A stretch of 64,000 nucleotides of DNA from assembly GCF_001401755.1 (NCBI RefSeq), contig NZ_AVQK01000025.1, positions 1-64,000 of the forward strand, given 5' to 3'. The notes beneath the pieces are model-generated. The model was not told the DNA's origin and did not search any database. It saw only the letters and a program-made list of their open reading frames with translations. This document shows, piece by piece, positions 1-15,400 of the stretch; the stretch's first letter is position 1; the number at the start of each line of letters is the position of its first letter. The translations under genes and the position numbers were made by a program. The DNA is from Aquimarina longa SW024. GTDB taxonomy: Bacteria; Bacteroidota; Bacteroidia; Flavobacteriales; Flavobacteriaceae.

Positions 1-485
1 ATAATTTAGGTAGATTTGCCTCTCGATCCTCTTGTAAAGCATTATATAGCTCCATAAATTCTGATACCAATACCCTCTCTGACCAACCATCACTAGCAAT
101 ATGGTGAATAGCTCCACCTAGTACATAGTTATTATCTCCTAAATCATATAAACATGCTCGAAACATATAATCCTTCGATAAATCAAAAGGAATATTCAAA
201 AAGGAAGAAAGCTCTCTTTCTAGATTTTCTTCGGATTCTAACTTAGCTTTTGATAATTGCCACTCTTCAGATGGAATCACCTTTTGATACCCAATACCAT
301 CATCTGAATAAATAACTGTACGTAATACTTCATGACGATCAACTATAGTTTGAAAAGAGGTTTCTAAAGCAGTAACATTTAAATCTCCTTCTAATCGTAA
401 AACAATAAGCATATGATATTCTAAACTGCCCTGTAACTGATCTAAAAACCATAAACGCTCCTGACTAAAGGATAATGGAATCCTA
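1..485 (-). other. NRPS module 4 condensation domain (partial at edge)
   Basis: After PCP3 a fourth C domain begins with LSFSQERLWFLDQL. It reaches HHIASDGW (His pair 5539-5540) before the window ends. Its sequence is very close to the module 3 C domain, including at DNA level. The assembly line therefore continues for at least one more residue outside the window. Confidence 0.9.
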
Positions 486-3400
486 TCTGGACGATCTTGA
501 GCAACAATAGCTGGTAATAAGGCACTTTCTGATGTAAATAAATGAAGCCCTAATTCTGAAATCGTATTATAAGAAAAAACATCTCTTATCTCAATTTCTA
601 CATTCAATTCTTTACGAATCATAGAAACCAAACGAGTCGCTAATAACGAATGACCGCCCAATTCAAAGAAATCATCATACACACCCACCTGATCTAATCC
701 TAGTAGTTCTTGCCAAATAATCGACAATTGTAGTTCAGTCTCATTTCTTGGGGCTATATATTCCTGAGTGGATAACTCTAACATATTTGGATCTGGTAAA
801 GCTTTCTTATCAATCTTACCATTACTGGTTAATGGCATAGCTTCTAAAGTGACCCAAAGCTTAGGAACCATATACTCTGGCAAACTTAGCTTTAAATGTT
901 TTTGTATAGCCCCTTTATTTAAATCTCCGTCTAATACAGTATATCCTACAAGATGCTTATTACCATTAGCATCTTCTTTTGCCAAAACACAACATTGAAC
1001 TACTTCTTCTGCTTCTAATAAAGTATTTTCAATCTCCCCTAATTCAATACGATACCCTCGGATTTTAACTTGATTATCTTTTCTTCCGATAAGTTCTAAA
1101 TTACCATTTGGCAACCAACGTGCTAAATCGCCTGTTTTATAAATTCTTTCCCCTTCCTTAAAAGGGTTAGGTATAAATTTCTGGCTAGTTAGCTCTTCCT
1201 TGTTTAGATAACCTATGGCAACTCCTGATCCGCCTATGCATAATTCACCAATAATACCGATTGGTAATACGTTTTTATAATTATCTAGTATATAAACTTG
1301 AGTATTTGAAATAGGTTTACCAATAGGTACATTACTTATATTAGGTGTTTTAGAAAAGTCAGAGAATTCAAAATAAGAGGTATCAATAGTTGCTTCTGTA
1401 GCTCCATAACTATTCAGTATTCTAATCTTATCACCAAACCTATCTCTTAAGTTTAAAGAGTCACTTATAGGAAGTGTATCAGACCCTAAAATAAGTAGTT
1501 TCAATGATGGTATTTCTAAATTCTCTTGATAGATATAATTCATTAAAGGAATTATAACTCCTGGAGTAAACTCTAGAATATTAATTTGATGTTGCTTAAT
1601 TAATTTATAAAGTTTGTGTAAATCATAGTCATAAACAGAATTTAAGATTAATTGCCCTCCAAACAGTAGAGCTCTACAAAAATCTCCAGAAAAAACATCA
1701 AAAGAAAAGCTTGCCATTTGTAACAACCTTGTACTACTATCTAACTTATAATTAGCTCTCCAAAATAAGGCTACATTTAAAAGGTTATAATGAGAAACCA
1801 TTACTCCTTTAGGTCTTCCTGTAGATCCAGAAGTATAAATGATATAGGCTAAATTAGCAGGTGTGATTTCAACTAATGGTTTGGATATCGGATTTGATAT
1901 ATATTGTTTTTTATCCAAATAAATTAGTTGAATCTCTTTTCTATGATCAAAAAACCTTTTTAATGAGGATTGTGTTAAAATCACATCTAATCTAGTATCA
2001 GATAGCATATATTCTATTCTATCTTCAGGATAATTAGAATCTATTGGCACATATGCTCCTCCTGATTTTAAGACTCCTAGAACTCCTATTAGTGTTTCTA
2101 GACTACGCTCTAGACAGATCCCTACTAAACTGTTTGGTATTACACCTTGTTGCTGTAAATAGTGTGCCAACTGATTAGCTTTCTCATCCAGTTTTCTATA
2201 ACTTAACTTTTCTTTTTCGAAAACTACTGCTATCGCATCCGGAGTTTTTTTAGCCTGTTCTTCAAAAAAATCTAATACCGTTTTATCTGTAGGGTAAGAA
2301 ACAGATGTATCATTAAAAGTGTATACCACTTTAGTTTCTTCCTCTATCGTTAACATCGATAGATCACTCATTGGTTGAGTGTTATTTTTTATAATACTAT
2401 TTAACAACTCTTTATAGTGTAATAGCATACGATTGATTGTATCTTCTTCAAATAAAGCAGTACAATACTCCATTTCTAAAGAAATACCTGTCTCCGTTTC
2501 TTTTGCAATTAAACTAAGGTCAAATTGAGATGTTTTTACCTTATAATCATAATCAGATAATACTAATTTGTTTAGCATTATTTCATTATCTTCTGAGGTA
2601 TCTTGTAAATCAAACATTATCTGAAATAGAGGTGTCATACTCATATCTCTAGTATCTACAACTCGATCAACAACTTTCTCGAATGGAACTAATTGGTGAT
2701 TATGACCTCCTAAGGTTGTTTCTTTTACGCGATGTAAAACTTCTCTAAAATTCGGATTACCTCCTAAATCACTACGCAATGCAAGTGTGTTTACAAAGAA
2801 ACCAATTATACTCTCTATATCTGATTGTGTTCTATTAGCAATGGGAATACCTACACAAATATCATCTTGGTTACTATAACGAGATAATAGAATTTTAAAA
2901 GCAGATAGCAATACCATAAATAGAGTTACTCCTTCTTCTTTACTTAATTGAATAAGAGCATTACTTAATTCTTTTTCTAATTGAAATTTAGTACTAGCCC
3001 CTTCTATACTCTGAATAGAAGGACGTACATAATCCGTAGGTAATGATAAGGGGGGTACTCCTTTTAATTTATTCTCCCAATATGATAACTGATCTTCTAA
3101 AACAATTCCTTCTACATACTCTCGCTGCCAAATGGCATAATCAGCATATTGTAATGGCAATTCTGGAAGAATTATTTCTCGATTTTCTTGTAAAGCGTTA
3201 TATAGTTCCATAAACTCTGAAACTAATATTCTTTCTGACCAACCATCACTAGCAATATGATGAAGAGCCCCTGCTAACATATAATTCTCATCACCTAAAT
3301 CATATAAACAAGCACGAAACATATAATCGCTTGATAAATCAAAAGGAGCGCTCAAGAAAGAAGAAAGTTCTTCCTCTATAGTATCCACAGATTCTAAACT

Positions 3401-6400
3401 AATCGTATGTAATTTCCAGTTTTCTGGCGAAATTACTTTTTGATAACCAATACCATCTTCTGAGTGTAGTACTGTTCGCAACACTTCATGGCGATCAACT
3501 ATAGTTTTAAAAGAAGTTTCTAAAACAGGAATGTTTAAATCACCACTTAATCGCAATACAATAAGCATATGATATTCTAAACTGCCTTGTAACTGATCCA
3601 AAAACCATAAACGTTCCTGACTAAATGATAATGGAATTTTTTCTAATCGGTTCTGAACGGTTATAACAGGTAATAAAGCATTTTCTGATTGTGTTGACAA
3701 GTAATTTCCTAAATCCGAAACTGTACTATACACAAAAATATCTCCTATCTCAATCTCTACATCTAACTCTTTACGGATCATAGAAATCAAGCGAGTCGCT
3801 AATAAAGAATGTCCCCCTAGTTCAAAAAAGTTATCATAGACCCCTACTTGATCTAAATCTAATAACTCTTCCCAAATAGAAATTAATTTTTCTTCAATAT
3901 CATTTCTAGCGCCTACATAACCATCATTAGACAGAGAATTATTATCTGGATCTGGTAATGATTTTTTATCAATCTTACCGTTACTAGTTAATGGCATACT
4001 ATCTAATTCTACCCATATTCCTGGAACCATATATTCTGGAAGTCTAGAACTTAAATGATCTTGAAGGTTTTTCTTATCTACGTCCTCTTTAGTGACAACA
4101 TAACCAACTAAACGATTTGTTTCAGAGTTATCTGGTATTGCTAAAACACAACAGCTATCAATTATAGAGTGAGATGATAAAACATTTTCTATTTCTCCTA
4201 ATTCTATACGATATCCATGAATCTTTACCTGATCATCTGCTCTTCCTATAAATTCTAAAGTTCCGTCAGATAACCAACGCCCTAAATCTCCTGTCTTATA
4301 TACTTTATATAAAGTATCAGTAAATGGATTTTCTATAAAACTATGAGCTGTCTTCTCTGGATCGTTTATATATCCTCGACCTACTCCTACTCCACTAACC
4401 CACAACTCTCCAACTGCACCTTCTGGGCATAAATTACCAAAAGCGTCTACAACATAGATCTGCATATTAGATACTGGTTTTCCTATAGGAATAACTGATC
4501 CCTTTGGTATATCTTTCATAATATGAAGACTCACATCATCAGCCGCCTCTGCAGGACCATAAGCATTTACTACTGGAATATTTGGATATCTCGAAAACCA
4601 TCGTGATAATAATGAGTGTTGGGTGGCTTCTCCAGTAACTAGAAAATGATGTAGCTGTGATAAATCTTTATTCGATTCTACTGTAAGTAGCTCTGAGACG
4701 TATGAGGGAACCAATTGTAAAATGGTAACATTATCATCATATAAACAACTCTGTAAAACCGTGGCGTCCATAATCTGATGCTCACTATACATTGCAATAC
4801 GTCCTCCACATAATAAGGCACTCAATAATTGCCATACTGAAATATCAAAAGTAAATGGTGCTGTAAATGCTACAACACTACTAGAGTCCATCTCTAACTC
4901 ATCAACCATAATCAAAAGGTGATTCAATAAGCCTCTATGCTCAATCATAGCTCCCTTAGGAACACCAGTACTACCTGAAGTATAAATTACATAACTTAAT
5001 GAATCGCTAGAGATAACATTATCCAATGACACTGTTGGATACGAATCATATATTGAATTGTCTTCATCTAAAACAACTTGATGAAGAGAGATAAAAGATG
5101 ATAAAACAGACGTACTTAAAACATCTGTAAGTATAATATCTAAACCTGTATCTGATAAAATATGAGAAATACGAGCTTCTGGATAATCAGGTTTAATAGG
5201 AACATAAGCGCCTCCTGATTTTAAAATACCCAAAACACCAACTAGCATGGATATTGAACGATCTAAGCAAATTCCTACCAAAGCATCTTCCTTAACTCCT
5301 TTCTCACATAAGTAATGAGCTAATTGATTTGATTTTTCATCGAGTTGTCTATATGTTAATTGCTGATCCCCATATAGTACAGCAATAGCATCTGGAGTAC
5401 TATGAGCTTGTTTTTTAAATAAATCTATAACATTTTTATCCAATGGATAATCAACTACGGTATCATTAAAATCATATATCAATTTATGCTCATCTTCTGA
5501 TGTCAACATTGACAATGAAGCAATATTCTTAGAAGTATCTTTAACAATATCTTCTAATAACTTCTTATAGTGATTCAACATACGTAGGATAGTAGATTCA
5601 TTAAATAAATCTGTACAATACTCCATATCCAAAACAATCCCTGAAGTAGTTTCTTCTGCTGTTAAGTTTAAATCAAACTGTGAAGTATTACTGGTATATT
5701 GATAAGGAGATACTTGTAATCCTGATAATATCGCATCATTCTTTTCTGGAGTATTTTGTAAGGTAAACATCACTTGAAATAGTGGGGTCATACTCATATC
5801 ACGATTATCAACGACACGATCTACAACTTTCTCAAATGGAGCTAACTGATAATCATAACTCTCCAGTGTAGTTTCTTTAACACGATCTAAAATCTCTTGA
5901 AAACTAGTGTTACTTAGATCAGTACGTAATGCTAATGTATTTACAAAAAAACCAATCATCCCTTCTACCTCAGATTGGGTTCTATTGGCGATAGAAGTTC
6001 CTACACAAATATCTTCTTGACTACTATATCGAGATAATAAAATCTTAAATCCAGCCAATAAAACCATAAATAAGGTAGCGTCTTCTGATTGAGCAAGAGC
6101 AACCAATTTATCTGTTAATTCTTTTTCTAACTTAAAATATATCGTAGCTCCTTCAGTACTCTGAACAGAAGGGCGCGCATAATCTGTAGGTAAGGATAGT
6201 GAAGTAACATCTCTTAATTTAGTATCCCAATACGATAATTGATCTTCTAAAACAGCTCCATTAATATATTCTCGTTGCCATAAGGCATAATCTGAGTACT
6301 GTAAATATAATTCTGGTAGAGTAACTAAACGGTTTTCTAAATTAGCACTATATAGTTCTACTAATTCTGACATCAAAATACTATTAGACCAACCATCACT

Positions 6401-9400
6401 AGAAATATGATGAAAAACCACAGCAAGTATATATTCATTGGTGCCCAAATCGTATAAACATGCTCGAAACATGTAGTCCGTAGATAAATCAAAAGGAATA
6501 TCCATAAATGAAGAAATCGTTTCCTCTATATTCGAATGATTTTCTACTTTAGATTTGGTTAATTTCCAATTATCCGAAGAAATAACCTTCTGATATCCAA
6601 CTCCATTTTCTGAATAAATTACAGTACGCAATATCTCATGACGATCAACTATAGTTCTCAATGATTCTTCTAAAATAACACTATCTAAATCACCTTCTAA
6701 ACGTAAACCACCTGAAATATGATACTCTAAACTACTACCCTGTAACTGATCTAGAAACCATAAACGCTCTTGACTAAACGATAATGGAATAGTTTCTTGT
6801 TTTTCTTGAGCAACTATAGTTGGTACTATTATTTTTTCTAACTGAGATGATAAATGAAGTCCTAAAGTAGCTATCGTAACATGTGTAAAAACATCTTTTA
6901 TGGTAATCTCTATCTCTAAATCTCTACGAATTAAAGAAACTAAACGAGTAGCTAGTAAAGAATGACCACCCAACTCAAAGAAATTATCATGAATACCTAC
7001 TTGGCTTATATCTAATACTTCTTGCCAAATAATAGCTAATTTTTCTTCTATATCGTTTCTAGGAGCAATATATTTCTGACTAGAAAGAGAAGACATATTT
7101 GGGTCTGGTAATGATCTTTTATTAATTTTTCCATTACTGGTCAAAGGCATATGATCTAACTCAACCCATATTGCAGGTATCATATAATCTGGCAATTTTA
7201 ATCGTAGATGTTCTTGTAAATTTTCCTTCTCTATAATTCCATCTAGTACAACATACCCTATTAATCGATTAACACCTTGAGTATCTTTTTTGGCTAAAAC
7301 ACAGCAATGCTGAATATCAACATGTGTTGATAAAACACTTTCTATCTCTCCTAATTCTATTCGATATCCACGAATCTTTACCTGATCATCTTTTCTTCCT
7401 ACAAATTCTATAGTACCATCTGGTAGCCATCTACCTAAATCTCCTGAAAGGTATAAACGAGATTCTGGGTCATTATCAAATGGATTTGATATAAATTTCT
7501 CTTGCGTCAGTTGTTCTCGATTTAAATACCCTCGGGCTAAACCTAGCCCTGATACACATAATTCTCCAACAACTCCAACAGGTAATAGTTGTAGATCATC
7601 ACCTAGTATGTAACAATTTAATGTTGGTATAGCAGTACCTATAGTACTTGTTGTATGAAGAGTGTCAGCTTCTGTAATTTCTTTATAGGTAACATGTACA
7701 GTAGTTTCTGTAATACCATACATGTTTATTAACTTACTTGATGGATAGTTATCTTTCCATTTCTTTAAATAAGACGGATTCAATGCTTCTCCTCCAAATA
7801 TGATATAACGAAGTGATGTATCTGATTCAGTTAAAAAGAATTCTTCTTGTAGTGTATAAAAAGAACTAGGTGTCTGATTTAATACCGTAATCCCTTCCTT
7901 TATCAATAGGTCTTTAAATGAGTGTGCATCTTTAGTAATAGACTCAGGTACAATAACTAAGCGACCTCCATAAAATAAAGCTCCGTACAGCTCCCATACT
8001 GAAAAATCAAAACAAAATGAATGGAACATTGTCCATACATCATTTTCATTAAAATCGTATAGGCAACCCTCGTGCTTAAATAATCGAACTACATTAAGAT
8101 GTGTTAATAAAACTCCTTTTGGTTTTCCTGTACTTCCTGATGTATAAATAACATACGCTAAGTCCTCTGGAAAAACACTTCTTTTAAGTTTTGTTTTAGA
8201 TTTTTTAGCAATAGCACTCCAATCGCTGTCTAATGATACGATAGTCAGATTCGAATTTCCTTCTAAAACAAATCTACTTTTTTTAGTACTCAATACTAAA
8301 GACACTTTAGAATCCTCTACTATATACTCTATACGATCTTTAGGGTACACTGGATCAATAGGAACGTAAGCTCCACTAGCTTTTAGAATTCCTAAGATCC
8401 CAATAATCATCTCTAATGAACGCTCTAGACATATTCCTACTAAATCTTCTTTTTGTACACCTTTATCCTGTAAATAACGTGCTAACTGATTAGAACGTTG
8501 GTCCAACATTTTATATGTCAATTCTTCTCCTTCAAAAACAATTGCTACAGCATTAGGAGTACTCTTAACTTGCTCCCTAAATAGATCAATAATCGTCTTA
8601 TCCTTAGGATACTCAACCTCAACAGAGTTTATTGTTCTTAATTCTTGTTTTTGAGACTCAGATATCACCTCTACATTATTCAATAATAACGTTGGTTTAG
8701 CTATTATTTGGTTTAATACATGTTTAAAACATTTTAAGAATTCATTAGCCACATCATTACTCAATGCAGATTGGCGATGATTTAAACTTATTATTAATTC
8801 CCCTGTAGTATCTTCAATAACACTAAAATTAATATCAAAAGTGTTATATAATGGATTATTTTCTTCTAGTTCCAATTGTTGTATACCGTTCATTTCAATA
8901 GCCCCTACATTGACATCAAAATTAAATACTACATTGATAAACTCTTCTGATGTTATCTTTCTTTCTTTTTGGAGTAATATCATTAAATCTGCATAAGGAT
9001 ACTCTTGGTAATCATAAGCATCAAATAGTCTACCTTTCAGTATTTTTAGATATTCTGATATAGATTGGTTTGCGTCATAATTTGATGCCAAAGGCATAAT
9101 ATGTGAAAAATAGCCTATAGAATTGTCTGAATCTAACATAGAACGTCCTCCAACAGGAATTCCTATCACCATCTCTTTTTGCTGACACAACTTAAACATC
9201 AAAATTTCAAAAGCAGATAAAAAAGTCATAAAAAGTGTCAGTCCCTTTTCGCCACTCCATTGCTTTAACCCCTTAGTTTCTTCTTCTGAAATCCGTACTA
9301 CTGTAGAACTCCCTATCATACTATCCTCTGATATCTCCTTATCAAAAGGTAATTCTGTACGTAATGGTTTATCAATAAACTGCGTTCTAAAATACTCCTC

Positions 9401-12400
9401 ATACTCTTTCCAGATACTACTTTCTTTTTGTTGATTTAACCAAGTTACATAGTCTGAAAATTGCACTTTTACTTGTGTATCAATATGCTGACCATCAAGA
9501 ATCTGATTATAGTTTTCTGTAAGTGATCTTAAAAATAAAGAACATGACCACCCATCAGCAATACTATGATGCATCGATACATGTAACACGTGTTCTTCTT
9601 CTGCAAATTTTATAAGGTGTACTCTAACTAATGGTCCTTTAGTAAAAGAGAATGGAGTCTCTAAATCCTGTTGTATGAATTCGCCATACTTATCTTCCTT
9701 ATGCTGTTGTGTAGTCTCAGTCGAGAAATCAATTTTTTGTATGGATATAGAAATTGATCTATCATAGATCAAATATTTACCATCATCAGAAAACCTACTT
9801 TGTAATATATTATGTTGTTTCAGTAAATGATCTAAAGCTTCGTCTAAAACCTTAACATTTATATCTCCTTTCATTTTTATACTTAATGAAAGAATGTATG
9901 CCAACGATTTCTCTGTATCGATTTGATCTAACAAGAATAATTGTTGCTGAGCTAGTGTAGCTTCTGATTTAGAAATACCTACAACTACTTCTGTAGTGGT
10001 CGATGATGTAACATCCTCTATGGTATCTAGTTTATGAACAGCATAAGCACTCTCGCAAATAGCTTTATATATAGCATCAATGTCATCATCTGTATGTGCA
10101 AATGTTATATAAAGATTATTTGGAGCCCATGCATAGATTCCTTTCTGAATAAGATGAAAAAGTAATAAATCAAAGTTTTCTTTAAACTTAAAACGAAATA
10201 ACGAACCAAAATTAACAACCTCTAGTGGAAGAGATTCTTGCTTGAAAAATGTGTTCAAGCGTTTCATTAAACTATCTGTTCTTTCGTTTAGTGCATTATA
10301 TTCTTTACTTCCTATCTCTTTAATACGTGTAAGTACTGCTTTTGCAGAAGCCATCGTTAAAGGATGTCTTGTAAATGTTCCTGCTACTAATGTTTTAGGA
10401 ATTTTTGGATAAGAATCATCCCCATATTTCCAATCTCCTCCATCTACAATATCAATATATCTTCTAGATCCAGCTACAATACCTATTGGCATACCTCCTC
10501 CTGCTATTTTTCCATAGGTAGCAATGTCTGCTTTAATTCCAAAATACTCCTGAGCTCCTCCAGGCATGATTCTAAAACCTGTAATCATCTCATCAAATAG
10601 TAAAGGAATATCCAATTCTAAGGTAAGCTCTTTTAACTGCTTTAATAATGCTACTGGTTGAGAATCAGGGAAACGACTTCGTACTGGCTCTACCATAATA
10701 CCTGCCAAATCATCTGCATATGCTCTAACCTGTTCTAAAACATCAGGATCTGTATAATTCATTACAATCAAATCCTTGACCATATTCTCTGTCACCCCTG
10801 GAACCATCGGTTTAACTCCATTATCTCCTTGCATCCCCAAAACAGTCTCTATATGTCCGTGATAAGATCCCGAAAACAATACTATTTTATTTTTTCCAGT
10901 CGCAGCACGTGCTAAACGCATTGCAAAAGAAATCGCTTCTGTTCCTGTATTTGCAAAAGCAACCCGTTCCATTCCTGTTAGCTCAGAAACAAGTGTTGCA
11001 ACTTCTCCGGATAATTTAGCTAAAGGACCAACCGTAATTCCTTTATGAAGTTGCTCTTGCATTGCATTGATTATGAAATCTGGTTGATGCCCAAATATGC
11101 ATGACCCATACCCCATAGTAATATCTATATATTTATTACCATCAATATCAGTAAAGCCTGAGCCAGATGCATGATCACATACAACTAAATACTCCATTTC
11201 TTTAGTAGACATTTTAAAAGCTCTAGTCATAAAAAAGTCAGCTAATACTTCTCTATATTTTGCTGTATATGATTTTGAGTTCTTTGTTTTATCCGTAAAG
11301 TTTTTTATTAATTCTGGAAGCTGCTTTTCTTGATTTTCAGGAAGCTTTTGAAAGAAAAAACTGGTATCAGCTAAATTACTTGTCAGTGTACCTTCTTTCT
11401 TAGAATCATTTTGACTAGTACTTTTCCTTACAGAGCTTATATTGATCTCTTTTGAGGTTTTAGATTCTAGATTTGCTTCATTAGTTTGAGCTATTTTGGG
11501 TAATGATTTACCTGATTGATTAAGATAATCCGAAAGTATACGATTTTGCTCCGAAAACTGATTTAAAATGAGTGCTAATGTCTTATCAACACCTTCTGTT
11601 TTTATCACATCATTAGTACTCTGGTTGGTTATATTTTTTTCGGTATGTGTCTCTATAGTAGTAGAGGAATCAGTTAGAATTTTTTGATTATGATCTTTCG
11701 TTTCTTTTAAAATATACGCTACCATCAATTCTAGATTAGTTACATCTTCAAATAATCTTCGAATTGGTATTGCTATTTTATATTCTTTTTCTATTTTTTT
11801 GGTGATCTCCATTAATACAAGAGAATCAGCTCCCAGATTTAATAAAGGAGTCTTAAGTGATAATTCCTCAACATCCATTTGAAGAGAAGTAGCAATTAGC
11901 GTTGCCAAACGATTATAAACAGTATCAAAAACATGCGAAGTATTCACCATAGCTGTTTCTTGAGTATTTTTAACTGTATTAACAGTAGTGAGAATGTCAT
12001 TTTTCCTTTCAATCCAATAGCTTTGTCGTTGAAAAGCATAGGTTGGAATAGCAATTTTAGCTCTCTCTCTATTTGCATAAAAAGTAGACCAATTGATATC
12101 TCCTCCGTTGGTATACCACGCTCCTAAGCTTTCTAGTATAACCTGAGTATTATTTTTATCTTTTCTTATAGAAGGTAACCAAATAGCATTAGTACTGTCT
12201 TCTACACACTGACTTCCTTGAGTAATCAATACTGGGTGTGGTCCTATTTCTAAGTACACTTTAGTTTTGATAGATTCTAGAGTCTTCATTCCTTGTAAAA
12301 AAGATACAGGAGCACTAATATGCTTCACCCAATAGTCGGGGGTTGTCATTTCATCTTTTGCTAAATCTCCAGATATATTACTTATAATATCACATTGTGG

Positions 12401-15400
12401 CGAATGGTATGTAATACTTTTTGCTACCGCTCTAAAGTCTGCTAAAATAGTATCCATAAGAGGAGAGTGAAACGCATGAGAAACCTCTAGTTTCTTATAT
12501 TTTACATTTTTAGATACTAACTGAGAGCATATTTTATCAATTGATTTTGTCGCTCCTGATAGAACTATTTGAGTAGGACTATTGATAGCAGCTATAGTTA
12601 CTTTTTCTTCATAACCTTTTAAAAATTCTAAAATATCTTTTTCATTAGATCGCACAGAAATCATACTTCCTTTTTCTGATACTCCTTGCATTAACTTACC
12701 TCTAGCTGACACTAGTTTCAGCCCATCTTCTAGACTAAATATGCCTGCAATACAGGCAGCTGTAAGCTCTCCTATACTATGCCCTACTACTACATCTGGG
12801 GTAACTCCCCAACTTTTCCACAATTCAGACAATGCATATTCTATTGAAAATAAAGCTGGTTGTGTATACTGAGTTTGATTTAATACATTTGCATTCTCTT
12901 CTACAAATAAAATTGCTAGCAAATTAGTATCTAGATAAGCTTCTAAAATAGATGCACAGGTATCAAGTGCTTTTTTAAATACAGGTTCACTATCATACAG
13001 TAATTTTCCCATATGAATGTATTGAGCCCCTTGCCCTGTGTATAAAAATGCTGTTTTTGGTTGTTCCGAAATATTTATTGTAGTAATACTATAATCATTC
13101 AATTGCTCTAGAAGAGATGGTATACTATCACTAACAATTCCTAAACGATGTGGAAAATGATTTCTGGTAATCGATAAACTATAGGATAGGTCTTCTAAAG
13201 ATAATTCTGAAGTTGTTTTTATGTATCTGCGTAAATTATCTACCTGAGCATGTAATGCTTTTTCATTTTTTCCTGATATTGTTATTAATTCTAATACTCT
13301 CGATGAGATTGTATTTTCATTTTCCTTTATAGAGGTTGCTGGTGTTTCCTCTACTATAATATGAGCATTTGATCCTCCAAAACCAAAAGAACTGACTCCT
13401 ACTTTTCTTAATGTATTTTCTTTTTTATTCCAAGTTAATAATTCGTTAGGAATTGAAACATTAAGGTTTGCCCAATTAATATGAGTATTAGGAGTTTTAT
13501 AATGCAACTGTTTAGGGATTTGATTATGTTTTATACATAATAGGGCCTTAATTAATCCTGCTATCCCTGCTGCTGCTTCTAAATGACCTATATTAGATTT
13601 TACAGACCCTATGATCAAAGGTTTTTTGGGGTCTCTATCTTTTCCATATACAGCATTTAATGCATTAATCTCTATGGGATCACCTAAAGCTGTACCTGTT
13701 CCATGAGCTTCCACATAATCTATATCTTTTGAAACAAGACGTGCTGATCTTAACGCAGATTGGATAAGATCCTGTTGAGACAAACCATTAGGCGCTGTTA
13801 ATCCATTACTTCTACCATCTTGGTTTATTGCCGAACCTCTTATCACACCTTCTATTGTATCTCCATCTTCTATAGCTTTAGAAAGCGGTTTCAGTAACAC
13901 TAATCCACATCCTTCACTGCGTACATAACCATTAGCTGAATCATCAAAGGTTTTACATCGACCATCTATTGACATCATACTTGCCTGAGATAATGCTACT
14001 GTTACCTGAGGTGATAATATTAAATTTACTCCACCTGCAATTGCCATTGTACATTCTCCACTACGGATATCTTTAACAGCTGTATGTATACTTGTTAAAG
14101 AGGCTGAACAAGCAGTATCTATAGACATACTAGGACCTCTAAAATCATAGTAGTATGATAATCTATTAGCAAGGATACTTAAAGCTGAGCCTGTTCCCGA
14201 ATAGAGATCTGCTTGGTTATTCTTCATATAACCACTATAATCAACTTGCTCTACTCCAATATAAACACCTGTTTTTGTTCCTTTTATATCAGAAGAAACA
14301 TAACCCGAACGTTCAATTAACTCATGACTCAACTCTAATAAAATACGTTGCTGAGGATCCATTAATTTTGCTTCTCTAGGGGATATCCCAAAAAAGGAAG
14401 CATCAAACATATCTACATTATCTATAAAACCTCCCCAACGAGTATTCATACTATACCCGTCTACTTCCGTTTTATAATATTCGTCTATATCCCATCTGCT
14501 CTGAGGAACTTCTGTAATACCGTCTTTTCCTGATTTTAAATTTTCCCAAAATTCTTCTACACTATTTGCTCCAGGAAACTTACAAGCCATACTAATAATC
14601 GCTATGGGTTCAGTATCCTGATCATTTTGTTTTACTTGATCAATAGTATTTTCTTGATCTGATATGTACGTTACTAATTTAGAGATAGTAGGATAGCTAT
14701 ATATCAATGTGGGGGATATTTCTTTCTCTAAATAGTCGGATAGTAAACCTGATAGTCGAATTCCTTGAAAAGAACTCATTCCTAGTTCTGCAAATGATGT
14801 ATCAATTCCAATATTTTCTATCCCTGTATTTAACTCCTGACTTATCGCTTGTTGTAACCATTTTGTGATTTCGTTATTCGACACCTTTAGGTTATATGAT
14901 TCCTTTAGTTTTGTAACTGATTTTTTCTGATCTTTCTTAATCTTAGTTCCTACAGACCAGATATCTAAAACTCCATCCAAGGTTTTCTGTTCATAAGAGG
15001 TTTTAGTTTTTAATCGTTGTATTTTTCCACTAGATGTCTTACCTACTTTACCTGGGTTTACTAATACTATACTATATACTGATAACTCATGCTCTAACCA
15101 TATTGACTCACTAATAGATCGAACTATGTGTTCAAAATCATAATTCCGTATACTTGTTCTTCTAACCTCTTGTACAATAATCAATTGTTGCTTTCCTTCG
15201 ATTTCAGTAGCAAATGCAACTCCTGCATTATTTTGCAAATCTGAGTTAGAATATTGAACTGTTTGTTCTATATCTTGCGGAAAATAATTAGCTCCATTGA
15301 TAATCATCATTTCTTTTAACCTCCCAGAAATGTATAATTCATTAGCATTTAAAAAACCCATATCACCAGTACGTAAATAAGGGCCATTTTTTTTAGCTAC

